This document shows positions 24,450 to 32,390 of a stretch of 64,000 bases of DNA, one piece after another. Numbering within the stretch: position 1 is the first letter of the stretch; each line of letters begins with the position of its first letter. The DNA is from Aminiphilus circumscriptus DSM 16581. GTDB taxonomy: Bacteria; Synergistota; Synergistia; Synergistales; Aminiphilaceae. The position numbers and the translations under genes are program-made. The notes under the pieces are model-generated. The model saw only the letters and a list, made by a program, of their open reading frames with translations, did not search any database and was not told the DNA's origin. The stretch lies in the NCBI RefSeq assembly GCF_000526375.1, contig NZ_JAFY01000007.1, positions 558,001 to 622,000 on the forward strand. Reading direction: 5' to 3'.

Positions 24450-25046
24450 GTGCAGCCTTTTCTGACAGCCCTGGAACGCACCGTCGAGGCGATTCTCTTT
24501 GTCGCCTCCGAACCGGTCTCCACGGCGGAACTCGCGGAGACCACGGGGAGTTCCCCGGCTTCCGTTGAAGCGGCCCTCTCCTCCCTGCGATGCCACTACG
24601 AAGCGGAACGACACGGGTTGACCCTTCTGCCTCTGGCCGGAGGATGGCAGATGGTCACCTCTTCCGATCTTGAGGAGGAGCTTCTCCGGTTCCGCGATGT
24701 GGCGGGGAGCAACAGGATACGCCTGAGCAAGGCTGCCTTGGAAACATTGGCGGTTATCGCCTACAATCAACCCGTGACGCGTTCGGAGATTGAGGAGATC
24801 CGGGGTGTGAGATCGGATCGCGTGGTGGAGACCCTCCTGGGACACGGGCTTGTCCGCGTGGCGGGAAGAAAGAAGGGGACGGGAACCCCGCTTCTCTACC
24901 GGACGACGGACCGCTTTATGGAGCTTTTCGGGCTTAATTCCATCGCGGATCTCCCCTCCCGGGAGGAACTCGAGGACGAACTCGCGAATGCCGAAGAAAC
25001 GACTAATGGCACGTCCGCCTTTTTGGCGGAGAGCGAAGGAGAATGA
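24450..25046 (+). CDS. scpB: Segregation and condensation protein B
   Basis: The 198-residue protein contains the two winged-helix domains of ScpB. VEAILFVASEPVS marks the first, and SKAALETLAVIAYNQPVTRSEIEEIRGV marks the second. It dimerises and binds ScpA in the SMC complex. GTG 24450 is selected because GGAGGAG lies about five bases upstream. The frame is open back to an ATG at 24414 inside scpA, which lacks a binding site. The acidic C-terminal tail is poorly conserved, as usual. Confidence 0.94.
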   Translation: MQPFLTALERTVEAILFVASEPVSTAELAETTGSSPASVEAALSSLRCHYEAERHGLTLLPLAGGWQMVTSSDLEEELLRFRDVAGSNRIRLSKAALETLAVIAYNQPVTRSEIEEIRGVRSDRVVETLLGHGLVRVAGRKKGTGTPLLYRTTDRFMELFGLNSIADLPSREELEDELANAEETTNGTSAFLAESEGE

Positions 25047-25050
25047 CTCC

Positions 25051-25800
25051 GTGCATTCTTTCCGTTCGAATGGGACGGCCATGCGGCTGAACAAGTATCT
25101 CGCCTCCTGTGCCGTAGGGTCTCGAAGGACCGCGGACGCGCTGATTTTCGCAGGAAGAGTCCGGGTGAACGGAGAGGTGGTGCGGGAACCCGGAAGGAGC
25201 GTGCTTCCCGGAACGGATCTCGTTTTGGTGGATGGCGTCGTCGCCTCCCCGACGGAAAAGCTCTACGTGGTTTTTCACAAACCACCTGGCGTGGTCTGCG
25301 CCTGTAAGGATCGCTTCGAAAAAACCGTGATGGATCTTTTGCCGCCCTCTCTGGTTGGACAGGGACTTTTTCCGGTGGGGCGGTTGGACAAGGAATCCGA
25401 AGGACTGTTGCTTCTCACGAACGACGGCGATTTTGCCCAGGAAATCATGCATCCCTCCTTCGGTGTGATCAAACGCTACCACGTGCGCCTGACCGCGCCG
25501 GTGGACGCGAGAACGCTGCAGCAGTGGAGAAAAGGTATCCTCATGGAGGGCAGGGTCGTCGTGCCCGTTCTCGTAGAGCCACTCTGGGGTTCTGAGAAGT
25601 CCTTCTGGATTCGGGTCGATCTCCAGGAGGGAAAGAAGCGGGAGATCCGCGTCATGGCCAGAGCCTTGGGATTGCGGATTCGGCGTCTTGTCCGCGTCGC
25701 CGTGGGCAAACTCGAACTCGCCGAACTTCAATCGGGGGCATGGCGGCTGTTTACCCGGGAAGAGTTGTGTCGTATGATTGCTCTAGGTGGTAGGATCTAG
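25051..25800 (+). CDS. rluB: RluB/RsuA-family rRNA pseudouridine synthase
   Basis: The 249-residue protein has an S4 RNA-binding domain (RLNKYLASCAVGSRRTADALI) followed by the pseudouridine synthase fold with VGRLDKESEGLLLLTNDG, whose aspartate is catalytic, and GKKREIRVMARALGLRIRRLVR. RluB modifies 23S rRNA near position 2605. GTG 25051 has AAGGAG nine bases upstream; ATG 25081 gives the more standard N-terminus MRLNKYL but has a weaker site. It follows scpB by four bases, a conserved scpA-scpB-rluB order. Confidence 0.92.
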   Translation: MHSFRSNGTAMRLNKYLASCAVGSRRTADALIFAGRVRVNGEVVREPGRSVLPGTDLVLVDGVVASPTEKLYVVFHKPPGVVCACKDRFEKTVMDLLPPSLVGQGLFPVGRLDKESEGLLLLTNDGDFAQEIMHPSFGVIKRYHVRLTAPVDARTLQQWRKGILMEGRVVVPVLVEPLWGSEKSFWIRVDLQEGKKREIRVMARALGLRIRRLVRVAVGKLELAELQSGAWRLFTREELCRMIALGGRI

Positions 25801-25832
25801 TTCGAAATGCCTATTCGCCGGGAGGGGAGAGG

Positions 25833-26714
25833 ATGCAGGGACTTGACGAACGAACCCGCGAACTGATTCAGCGCAGGGTCCTGAAACGGGTGAAGGATAT
25901 CCCCTCGTTGCCCCAGTTTGTGGTGGACACGTTGAAGAAACTCGACGATCCGAAGAGCAGCGCATCGGATGTCGCCGATCGTCTTTCCAAGGACGAGGGA
26001 CTCGTCATCCGTATCTTGCGGCTTGCCAATTCCGCTTATTATGGATTGCCCCGCCGTATCGTGAGCGTCACCGAAGCGATCGCGCTTCTCGGGTTCAAGA
26101 CCGTCAAGAGCATCGTGCTCGCCGCGTCGGTCTACAAGTTCATGGACAGTTCCTTCTCCGGCTACGCTTTGGACAGGGGGCTTTTGTGGAAACACTCCCT
26201 CAGTGTCGCTTTCGCGGCGAAACACATCGCTAGAAAGTGCAAGGTGGAAGAAGAAGAGGCCTATGTGGCGGGTATGCTGCACGATCTGGGAAAGATCGTG
26301 CTCAACGATTTCGTCCGTTTCGGCTACGGGATCATCGTGCGCCTCGTGGAGGAGGAGCAGGTTCCCTTCATGGACGCGGAGCGCCAGGTGCTCGGGTTCG
26401 ACCATGCTCTCGTGGGCGGGCTCATTCTCGAACAGTGGAACCTTCCGGAGTCGTACATGGCTTCGGCCAGATACCATCACGAGCCGGAAGCGTACGAGGG
26501 ACAAGAGGGTGTCATCCGTTCCATCGTGGATGTGATCCACGTGGCGAATGCGCTCTGTCTCATGCTCGGCATCGGCGTGGGTGCGGACGGTCTTCAGTAT
26601 TATCTGTCGGAGAACGCGCTGGAACGTCTCGGTATCTTCGATGTGGAGGGACTCATGTCCGAGATCGTCGATCTGATTTCCCAGGTGGACGAGGAATTTC
26701 AGGTAGGAGAGTAG
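25833..26714 (+). CDS. HDOD domain protein
   Basis: The 293-residue protein consists of one HDOD domain, starting LPQFVVDTLKKLDDP and including ILRLANSAYYGL and AIALLGFKTVKSIVLAASV. Unusually for HDOD proteins, the HD pair is preserved (GMLHDLGKIVLN, His150-Asp151) with further histidines at ARYHHEPEA, so metal-dependent hydrolase activity is conceivable. HDOD proteins usually act as signalling scaffolds with cyclic di-GMP or kinase pathways. ATG 25833 follows GGGAGGGGAGAGG. The stop overlaps the cmk start by one base. Confidence 0.88.
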   Translation: MQGLDERTRELIQRRVLKRVKDIPSLPQFVVDTLKKLDDPKSSASDVADRLSKDEGLVIRILRLANSAYYGLPRRIVSVTEAIALLGFKTVKSIVLAASVYKFMDSSFSGYALDRGLLWKHSLSVAFAAKHIARKCKVEEEEAYVAGMLHDLGKIVLNDFVRFGYGIIVRLVEEEQVPFMDAERQVLGFDHALVGGLILEQWNLPESYMASARYHHEPEAYEGQEGVIRSIVDVIHVANALCLMLGIGVGADGLQYYLSENALERLGIFDVEGLMSEIVDLISQVDEEFQVGE

Positions 26715-27385
26715 TGACGTCATTCATGGGAATGCTCATTACCATCGACGGACCAGCTGGATCCGGCAAGAGCACCGTATCGAGAAAACTTTCCGAGAAG
26801 CTCGGAATTCCCTTTCTCGACACGGGGGCGCTTTATCGTGCCCTCGCGTTTTTTCTGCATCGCAAGAACGTTCCTTCCATGGAGGGGCCTGTCCTCGACG
26901 CCGAGCTGGCGGCGGTGACGGTGAAACTGAAGACGAGCGCGGTTTTGGTTAACGGAGAGGATGTGACGCAGTTCATCCGTTCGCCCAGGGTCGATGCGGT
27001 CGTCTCGGCTTATGCGGCCCTGCCGTCCCTACGGCGGAAGCTCCTGGACCTGCAGCGCGACCAAGCGGGCGAGCTGGGTCTCATCGCCGACGGAAGAGAC
27101 ATGGGAACGGTGGTCTTTCCCTGGGCGACGCTGAAGATCTTTCTCACCGCCTCCCAGGAGGAGCGGGCATTGCGCCGATGGAAAGAACTTCGGGAACGAG
27201 GGGAGTCCTGTACCCTTGAGGAGGTCCTCGAGGAGGTCCGCCGTCGGGACCGGATCGATTCGGAGCGGGAGGTGGCGCCGCTGCGAGCGGCGCCCGATGC
27301 GGTGATCCTGGATACGGACGGTCTTTCGATTGAAGAAGTGGTACAGCGCCTCCTCGATATGATCGCCGCACGACGAAACACGTGA
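26714..27385 (+). CDS. cmk: Cytidylate kinase
   Basis: The 223-residue protein phosphorylates CMP and dCMP. A P-loop (ITIDGPAGSGKSTVSRKL) is followed by FLDTGALYRALAF, GLIADGRDMGTVVFP, whose RDMG arginine is conserved, and the lid RRRDRIDSEREVAPLRAA. The start is GTG 26714, with AGGAG four bases upstream. A later ATG at 26726 gives MGMLITIDG but lies 16 bases from the site. Downstream order cmk-plsC is common. Confidence 0.95.
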   Translation: MTSFMGMLITIDGPAGSGKSTVSRKLSEKLGIPFLDTGALYRALAFFLHRKNVPSMEGPVLDAELAAVTVKLKTSAVLVNGEDVTQFIRSPRVDAVVSAYAALPSLRRKLLDLQRDQAGELGLIADGRDMGTVVFPWATLKIFLTASQEERALRRWKELRERGESCTLEEVLEEVRRRDRIDSEREVAPLRAAPDAVILDTDGLSIEEVVQRLLDMIAARRNT

Positions 27386-27395
27386 GGTCCTCTCC

Positions 27396-28034
27396 ATGAA
27401 AACCATCAAGTATTTTCTCGTTCGTTTTTTCTGCAAGCTCTATCTTCTCCTGTATCATCGGTGCAGTGTTTCGGGTCTCGAGGGTGTGCCGCAGAGGCGA
27501 CCTCTCATCATCGCTTCGAATCACTGCAGTCATCTCGATCCGATCGCCGTCGGCGTTTCCTATCCGGAAAGGCTCCGGTTTCTCGCGAAGGAGGAACTTT
27601 TTCGGGTTCCCTTCATCGGTTTCGTCGTCTCCGCCGTGGGAGCGGTTCCGGTGGCGAGGGAGGACAGCCAGCGTGCGGGGGTCGTGTTGAAAATTCTTCT
27701 GGAGCTTCTCGAGGCCGGAGAAAGTGTGGTCCTCTTTCCCGAAGGCCACCGTTCCAAGGATGGTCGGCTGCAGAAATTGGAGGGCGGTGTGGCATTGCTT
27801 GCGAGCAGGACCATGACGCCGGTGCTTCCCGTCTTCGTGGACGGGGGATTTCATGCTATGCCCCCCGGAGCGGGATTCCCCAGACCGGGCAAGCTCAGGG
27901 TCGTGTACGGAGAGACGATCTATCCCGATCAGGCGCCGGAGGGGTGTTCCGAGAAGGAGCGGCGTCAGTGGATACTGGAGGAGCTCGAGCGGCGCCTGCG
28001 CTCCATGGAGGCGGATTCCCGTGCCGGAGGATAG
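27396..28034 (+). CDS. plsC: 1-acyl-sn-glycerol-3-phosphate acyltransferase
   Basis: The 212-residue protein carries the acyltransferase NHxxxxD motif (ASNHCSHLDPIAVG) and the second motif VLFPEGHRSKDGRL. It makes phosphatidic acid from lysophosphatidic acid at the inner membrane; the N-terminal hydrophobic stretch probably anchors it. Genes for its acyl donors (plsX, fab genes) are 16 kb downstream. It starts 11 bases after cmk and overlaps hflX by 14 bases, so it is in the same transcript. Confidence 0.92.
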   Translation: MKTIKYFLVRFFCKLYLLLYHRCSVSGLEGVPQRRPLIIASNHCSHLDPIAVGVSYPERLRFLAKEELFRVPFIGFVVSAVGAVPVAREDSQRAGVVLKILLELLEAGESVVLFPEGHRSKDGRLQKLEGGVALLASRTMTPVLPVFVDGGFHAMPPGAGFPRPGKLRVVYGETIYPDQAPEGCSEKERRQWILEELERRLRSMEADSRAGG

Positions 28035-29151
28035 TTCCCTCTCCAAGCGGAGAGCGCTCACAGTCTTTCTCGAACGCCCCGGAGAAGAAGATCTGCGAGT
28101 GCTTCTCGAAAAAGAACTCCAACTTCTCCTGGAAAATGTGGGAATCAGCGTGGTGGGAACGGTGGTCCAGAGGCGAGCGGCTCCCGATCCCGCCTTTTTT
28201 ATCGGTCAGGGGAAAGCGGAGGAGGCGGCACTGATGGCGCGCTCTCTTGATGCGGGTGTCCTCGTCTTCGACGATGCTCTCACGCCCGGTCAGGTGCTCA
28301 ACCTGAAGAAGCGAACCGGTCTGGAGATCCAGGACCGTCCCGGCGTCATCGTCACGATCTTTCAGGCCAGGGCGCACACCGCGGAGGCGAAACTTCAGGT
28401 GGAACTCGCCCGGTGCCGTTACGAGGTTCCCCTTCTGAAGGGGCTTGGACAGCAGATGTCCCGGACGGGTGGAGGCATCGGGACCAGGGGTCCCGGAGAG
28501 ACGGAATTCGAGCGGCATCGACGCAAACTGGAGAGGCGCATTCGGGATATCGACAAAAAACTCCAAGTGGTGCGGCAGCGCCGGGAATATCAGCGGAAAC
28601 GACGTTCCCGCTCCGGATTTCCCACAGTCGCCCTTGTGGGATACACGAACAGTGGAAAGTCTACCTTGTTACGAACTCTTTCTGGAGATGGTTCCATTCT
28701 CGCTCGGGATCAGCTTTTTTCCACCCTGGACACGGCGGTGCGTCGCGTGACGCTCCCCGGAGGGCGGGAAATCCTGATGGCAGATACGGTGGGATTCATT
28801 CGGAAGCTGCCACCGGCGTTGGTGGCAGCGTTTCGTGCGACCCTCGAAGAAGTTGCATCGGCGGATCTTGTGCTGCTCGTACTGGAGGTGGCTTCCCCGG
28901 ACGTGACGGAGACGCTCCAGACGGTACAGCAGATGCTCTTCGACATCGGCGCTGGAACGGTGCCCAGAATACTGGTGCTCAACAAGGTCGACCTCGTCGA
29001 TTCCGTGTTTTTGGAAAGAATTCAGGAGAGGCTTGTCGGAGCAGGAGAGACGGTGGTTTCCGTGAGCGCTCTCCGGGGAGACGGTCTCGACGTTCTTCTC
29101 CGAAGGATTGCTGCACGTTTGAACGAGAAGCCCTGGGAGGAGAGTGTGTAG
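28021..29151 (+). CDS. hflX: GTPase HflX
   Basis: The 376-residue protein has the HflX N-terminal domain, with FIGQGKAEEAA and the glycine-rich QMSRTGGGIGTRGPGETEFE segment. The GTPase domain follows: VALVGYTNSGKSTLL (G1), DTVGFIRKLPPALVAAF (G3) and LNKVDL (G4). It binds the 50S subunit and splits stalled or hibernating ribosomes. GTG 28021 has GGAGG upstream. It overlaps plsC by 14 bases and is followed two bases later by yicC. Confidence 0.94.
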   Translation: MPEDSSLSKRRALTVFLERPGEEDLRVLLEKELQLLLENVGISVVGTVVQRRAAPDPAFFIGQGKAEEAALMARSLDAGVLVFDDALTPGQVLNLKKRTGLEIQDRPGVIVTIFQARAHTAEAKLQVELARCRYEVPLLKGLGQQMSRTGGGIGTRGPGETEFERHRRKLERRIRDIDKKLQVVRQRREYQRKRRSRSGFPTVALVGYTNSGKSTLLRTLSGDGSILARDQLFSTLDTAVRRVTLPGGREILMADTVGFIRKLPPALVAAFRATLEEVASADLVLLVLEVASPDVTETLQTVQQMLFDIGAGTVPRILVLNKVDLVDSVFLERIQERLVGAGETVVSVSALRGDGLDVLLRRIAARLNEKPWEESV

Positions 29152-29152
29152 T

Positions 29153-30040
29153 GTGCTGCGCAGCATGACAGGATTCGGGCGTGCCCAATGCGAGGGGGAA
29201 TGGGGATCCCTTGCCGTCGAAATATCCAGCGTCAATCATCGGTTCCAGGAAGTGAGCGTTCGCCTTCCCCGGGAAGTGGCGCATGCCGAACATGCGCTGC
29301 AACAAAGGGTACGTCAGGCGTTCCGCCGGGGGAAAGCCCAGCTTCGCGTGGAGCTTCGCCTCGCCTTGACCGCAAAGAGCGCCCTCGTCAACGAGGAGGT
29401 TTTCGAAGTCTACGTCCGCAAGATTAATGCTTTGCGCACGTCTCTGGACCTTCCTGGGGAGTTTCGCTGGGAGAGCCTTCTCGCCCTTCCCGGTGTTGTG
29501 GGTAGCGCGGTGGATTCTCAGGACACTTCGGACGAGGCCATCCAGGAAGCCCTGCGTTCCACCCTCGACGATGCCCTTGCACAATGGAATGCCATGCGAC
29601 GAACCGAGGGCGAACACCTCGAGGAGGATGTGAGGGGCCATTTGCGCCTCTTCGAGGAACGGATTGATCTCATCGAGCGACGCTGGCCGGAAATGAGGGA
29701 CAATGCCTTCCGGTCCATGGTGGAGCGGGTGACGCTCCTTGCGGTGGAGTGTGGTCCTCTTCCCGATCAGGGACGTTTGCTTCAGGAGATGGCTCTTCTC
29801 TCCGATCGATGGGACATCGCCGAAGAGATCTCCCGCTCCCGAAGCCACCTCGAAAAATTTCGGCAGATTCTCGATGGCGAGGAGGGGAGCGGCAAGAAGC
29901 TCGACTTCCTCCTGCAGGAAATGAACAGAGAGATCAACACCATTGCGTCCAAGGTCGCGGACGCGGAGTTGCGATGGGTTGCGGTCGAGGCGAAGAGTGA
30001 TCTCGAGCGCCTGAGAGAACAGATTCAGAACGCGGAGTGA
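29153..30040 (+). CDS. yicC: YicC family endoribonuclease
   Basis: The 295-residue protein begins [30 protein letters not shown], the family signature, and ends with the conserved [21 protein letters not shown] block and a final helix. YicC of Escherichia coli is an endoribonuclease that helps degrade small RNAs; activity here is inferred. GTG 29153 lies nine bases after GGAGGAGAG. ATG 29165 would give the minimal MTGFGRA start. The order yicC-remA-gmk-rpoZ is typical of Bacillus-like genomes. Confidence 0.93.
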   Translation: MLRSMTGFGRAQCEGEWGSLAVEISSVNHRFQEVSVRLPREVAHAEHALQQRVRQAFRRGKAQLRVELRLALTAKSALVNEEVFEVYVRKINALRTSLDLPGEFRWESLLALPGVVGSAVDSQDTSDEAIQEALRSTLDDALAQWNAMRRTEGEHLEEDVRGHLRLFEERIDLIERRWPEMRDNAFRSMVERVTLLAVECGPLPDQGRLLQEMALLSDRWDIAEEISRSRSHLEKFRQILDGEEGSGKKLDFLLQEMNREINTIASKVADAELRWVAVEAKSDLERLREQIQNAE

Positions 30041-30045
30041 GAGAC

Positions 30046-30309
30046 ATGGGATATCGTCTGGTTCACATCGGTTTCGGCAATATGGTGGTGGGTGAACGCA
30101 TTGTCGGCATCATCAGTCCCGCCTCCGCCCCGATCAAGCGTCTAAAAGAGGAAGCGAGAGAAGCGGGCAGGCTCGTTGACGCCACGCAGGGGAGAAAGAC
30201 CCGGGCGGTCATCGTGACGGACAGCAATCATGTGATCCTGTCCGCGCTTCAGCCAGAAACCCTCTCCCATCGCTTCGAAGTGGGAGGGGACGATGGCGAG
30301 GAGGAATAG
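30046..30309 (+). CDS. remA: RemA-family regulatory protein (DUF370)
   Basis: The 87-residue protein matches RemA, with [29 protein letters not shown] and [28 protein letters not shown]. In Bacillus RemA is an oligomeric DNA-binding activator of matrix and osmoprotection genes. Its presence in a non-sporulating anaerobe suggests a more general role. ATG 30046 is preferred over GTG 30037 because GGAG lies about ten bases upstream. The acidic tail overlaps the gmk start by 17 bases. Confidence 0.9.
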   Translation: MGYRLVHIGFGNMVVGERIVGIISPASAPIKRLKEEAREAGRLVDATQGRKTRAVIVTDSNHVILSALQPETLSHRFEVGGDDGEEE

Positions 30310-30880
30310 AGGGATACTTTTCGTCATCTCCGGGCCGAGCGGCGCCGGAAAGGGAACCCTTCGGAAAATCCTTTTCGACCGGGTTCCCGGACTTGCCTAT
30401 TCCGTCTCCTGCACGACACGACATCCCCGAGAAGGCGAGCGGGACGGCATCGACTACTGGTTCGTCACGGAAGAGGCGTTCAACCGAGCCCGCGATCGCG
30501 GAGAATTTCTCGAGTGGGCTTTAGTGCACGACCATCACTACGGAACCCGTGCCGAGGATGTGCGACGCGAGCTGGAGCGTGGTCGCGACGTGGTGCTCGA
30601 GATCGACGTTCAGGGGGCGCTTTCCATACGTGACGCCTGTCCGGATGCGGTGCTCATCTTCATCGCTCCCCCCTCTGTGGATGAGCTTTCCGATCGACTC
30701 CGGGAGCGGGGTACCGAGACGCCCGAAGACCTTTCCCTTCGCTTGAGAAACGCCATGACGGAGATGGAAATGGCCTCGAAGTACGATCACGTGATTTTGA
30801 ACGACAATGTCGAACGTGCTGCGGAGGAACTCATTGCTCTCGTGGAGAGTTACAGAAATTCCAAGGAGGTTCAGTCATGA
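30293..30880 (+). CDS. gmk: Guanylate kinase
   Basis: The 195-residue protein phosphorylates GMP and dGMP. It has the P-loop [18 protein letters not shown], the GMP-binding [22 protein letters not shown], and the [13 protein letters not shown] block. The length is normal. ATG 30293 overlaps the end of remA, and its TGA overlaps the ATG of rpoZ (ATGA), so translation is coupled along remA-gmk-rpoZ. Confidence 0.96.
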   Translation: MARRNRGILFVISGPSGAGKGTLRKILFDRVPGLAYSVSCTTRHPREGERDGIDYWFVTEEAFNRARDRGEFLEWALVHDHHYGTRAEDVRRELERGRDVVLEIDVQGALSIRDACPDAVLIFIAPPSVDELSDRLRERGTETPEDLSLRLRNAMTEMEMASKYDHVILNDNVERAAEELIALVESYRNSKEVQS

Positions 30881-31125
30881 TTTTTTGCGATTTGGACGAG
30901 CTTTTCAGTAAATTGCCCATCGAGAACAAATACCTGCTCACTCGCGTCCTCGCCCAGCGGGCGAGACAACTCAGCGAGAGCAAGGGACGCAATATTCTGG
31001 AGGAGTCAGGAGAGAAGTACATCTCTTCGGCTATACGGGAGCTCGCTGCGGGCTCGCTTGTTCTTTCCTTTTCTCCCGAGGAGGAAAGCGCACCTCGGAG
31101 CGCCGACAAGTCGCCGTCCGCCTGA
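30877..31125 (+). CDS. rpoZ: RNA polymerase omega subunit
   Basis: The 82-residue protein has the omega core ENKYLLTRVLAQRARQL, then ISSAIRELAAGSLV, corresponding to the family RARQL and A-I-E segments. It helps assemble RNA polymerase and may bind ppGpp. The C-terminal tail is serine- and glutamate-rich. It overlaps gmk by four bases and is followed 41 bases later by coaBC, the usual order. Confidence 0.88.
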   Translation: MIFCDLDELFSKLPIENKYLLTRVLAQRARQLSESKGRNILEESGEKYISSAIRELAAGSLVLSFSPEEESAPRSADKSPSA

Positions 31126-31166
31126 GACGGCACGGGAGCGTTCGACTGCGTGAAGGGGGCGAGGTC

Positions 31167-32390
31167 GTGACGGCGTGGAAAGAGAAGCGGCGGATTCTTC
31201 TCGGGGTGAGCGGGGGCATTTCCGCCTACAAAGTCCCGGATTTCGTTCGTGCCCTGCGGCACGGAGGCAACGAGGTGGACTGTATCCTCACGGAAGCGGC
31301 GGAGCGTTTTGTGAGCCCCATGGTGCTCGCCACTCTGTCGGAACGGCGGGTATGGCTCGAGCGCGATTTTTTGAGTGACGACGGGGGGCCGCAAATTCCC
31401 CATATCCGCCTTGCCGAACGGGCTGAGGCCTGCGGCGTCGTCCCCTGCACGGCGGATACACTGCGCAAGATAGCCCAGGGAGAGGCGGGAACGCTCCTCG
31501 GAGCGACGCTTCTCGCGCTGCGCGCCCCGGTGGTCCTTTTTCCGGCTATGAACGTGCACATGTGGGATCATCCGGCCACACAGGCCTCCGTTACCCGCTG
31601 TCGCGAATTGGGATACCGGGTGATCGAGCCGGAGGAGGGGTATTTGGCCTGCGGTTACGAGGGACGTGGACGACTTCCCTCCAAGGAGGTCATCCTGGAG
31701 GAGCTGTGGCGTGCGCTCTCTCCCAAGTGCGACCTGGAGGGCGTGCGTGTTCTCGTGACGGCGGGACCAACCCTCGAATTTCTGGATCCCGTCCGTTTCC
31801 TCAGCAACCCGAGTTCCGGAAAGATGGGGTATGCCATGGCGCGCACAGCCTGGTATCGTGGCGCGGAAGTCTGTTTGGTGACGGGGCCCGTTCCGCTCGA
31901 TCCTCCGCCGGGAGTGGAATGCGTTCGCGTCACCTCCGCCCTGGAAATGCACGATGCGGTCTTGCGAAAGCTCGAGTGGGCGACGGTGATCGTGAAGGCC
32001 GCGGCGGTGGGAGACTACCGGGCGGCACAGCAGGAGACGCGGAAGATCAAGCGCGAATCGCGGGAGCGCCTCTGCCTGGACCTAGAACAGAACCCGGACA
32101 TCGCCGCCGCCGTGGGGAGCCGCAAGCGGGCGGACCAGTTTCTGCTGGGGTTCGCCGCGGAGACGGACGACCTCATCGCCCATGCGCAGTCCAAGATGCG
32201 CAGAAAAGGGTTGGACATGATCGTCGCCAACCCCGTTTCGGGACAGCGTAACGCCTTCGGCGCGGAGGACAACAGCGTGGTTGTCATCGACAAAAGCGGC
32301 GTTGTCGCCGAATTCTCCGGAAACAAGGAATCCGTGGCGGATTCCCTGTGGGACGAGGTCGGAAAACGACTTCGCGGAAAAGGGGCATGA
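31167..32390 (+). CDS. coaBC: Bifunctional phosphopantothenoylcysteine decarboxylase / phosphopantothenate-cysteine ligase
   Basis: The 407-residue fusion carries out two steps of coenzyme A synthesis. The flavin-dependent CoaC half has GVSGGISAYKVPDFVRAL, the active-site histidine in IPHIRLAER and the PAMN motif (FPAMNVHMW). The CoaB half begins at VLVTAGPTLEFLDPVRFLSN and has SSGKMGYAMA. GTG 31167 follows GGGGGCGAGG. The product supplies CoA for the fab pathway; coaD lies 6.5 kb downstream. Its stop overlaps the start of the priA-like gene (ATGA). Confidence 0.95.
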   Translation: MTAWKEKRRILLGVSGGISAYKVPDFVRALRHGGNEVDCILTEAAERFVSPMVLATLSERRVWLERDFLSDDGGPQIPHIRLAERAEACGVVPCTADTLRKIAQGEAGTLLGATLLALRAPVVLFPAMNVHMWDHPATQASVTRCRELGYRVIEPEEGYLACGYEGRGRLPSKEVILEELWRALSPKCDLEGVRVLVTAGPTLEFLDPVRFLSNPSSGKMGYAMARTAWYRGAEVCLVTGPVPLDPPPGVECVRVTSALEMHDAVLRKLEWATVIVKAAAVGDYRAAQQETRKIKRESRERLCLDLEQNPDIAAAVGSRKRADQFLLGFAAETDDLIAHAQSKMRRKGLDMIVANPVSGQRNAFGAEDNSVVVIDKSGVVAEFSGNKESVADSLWDEVGKRLRGKGA

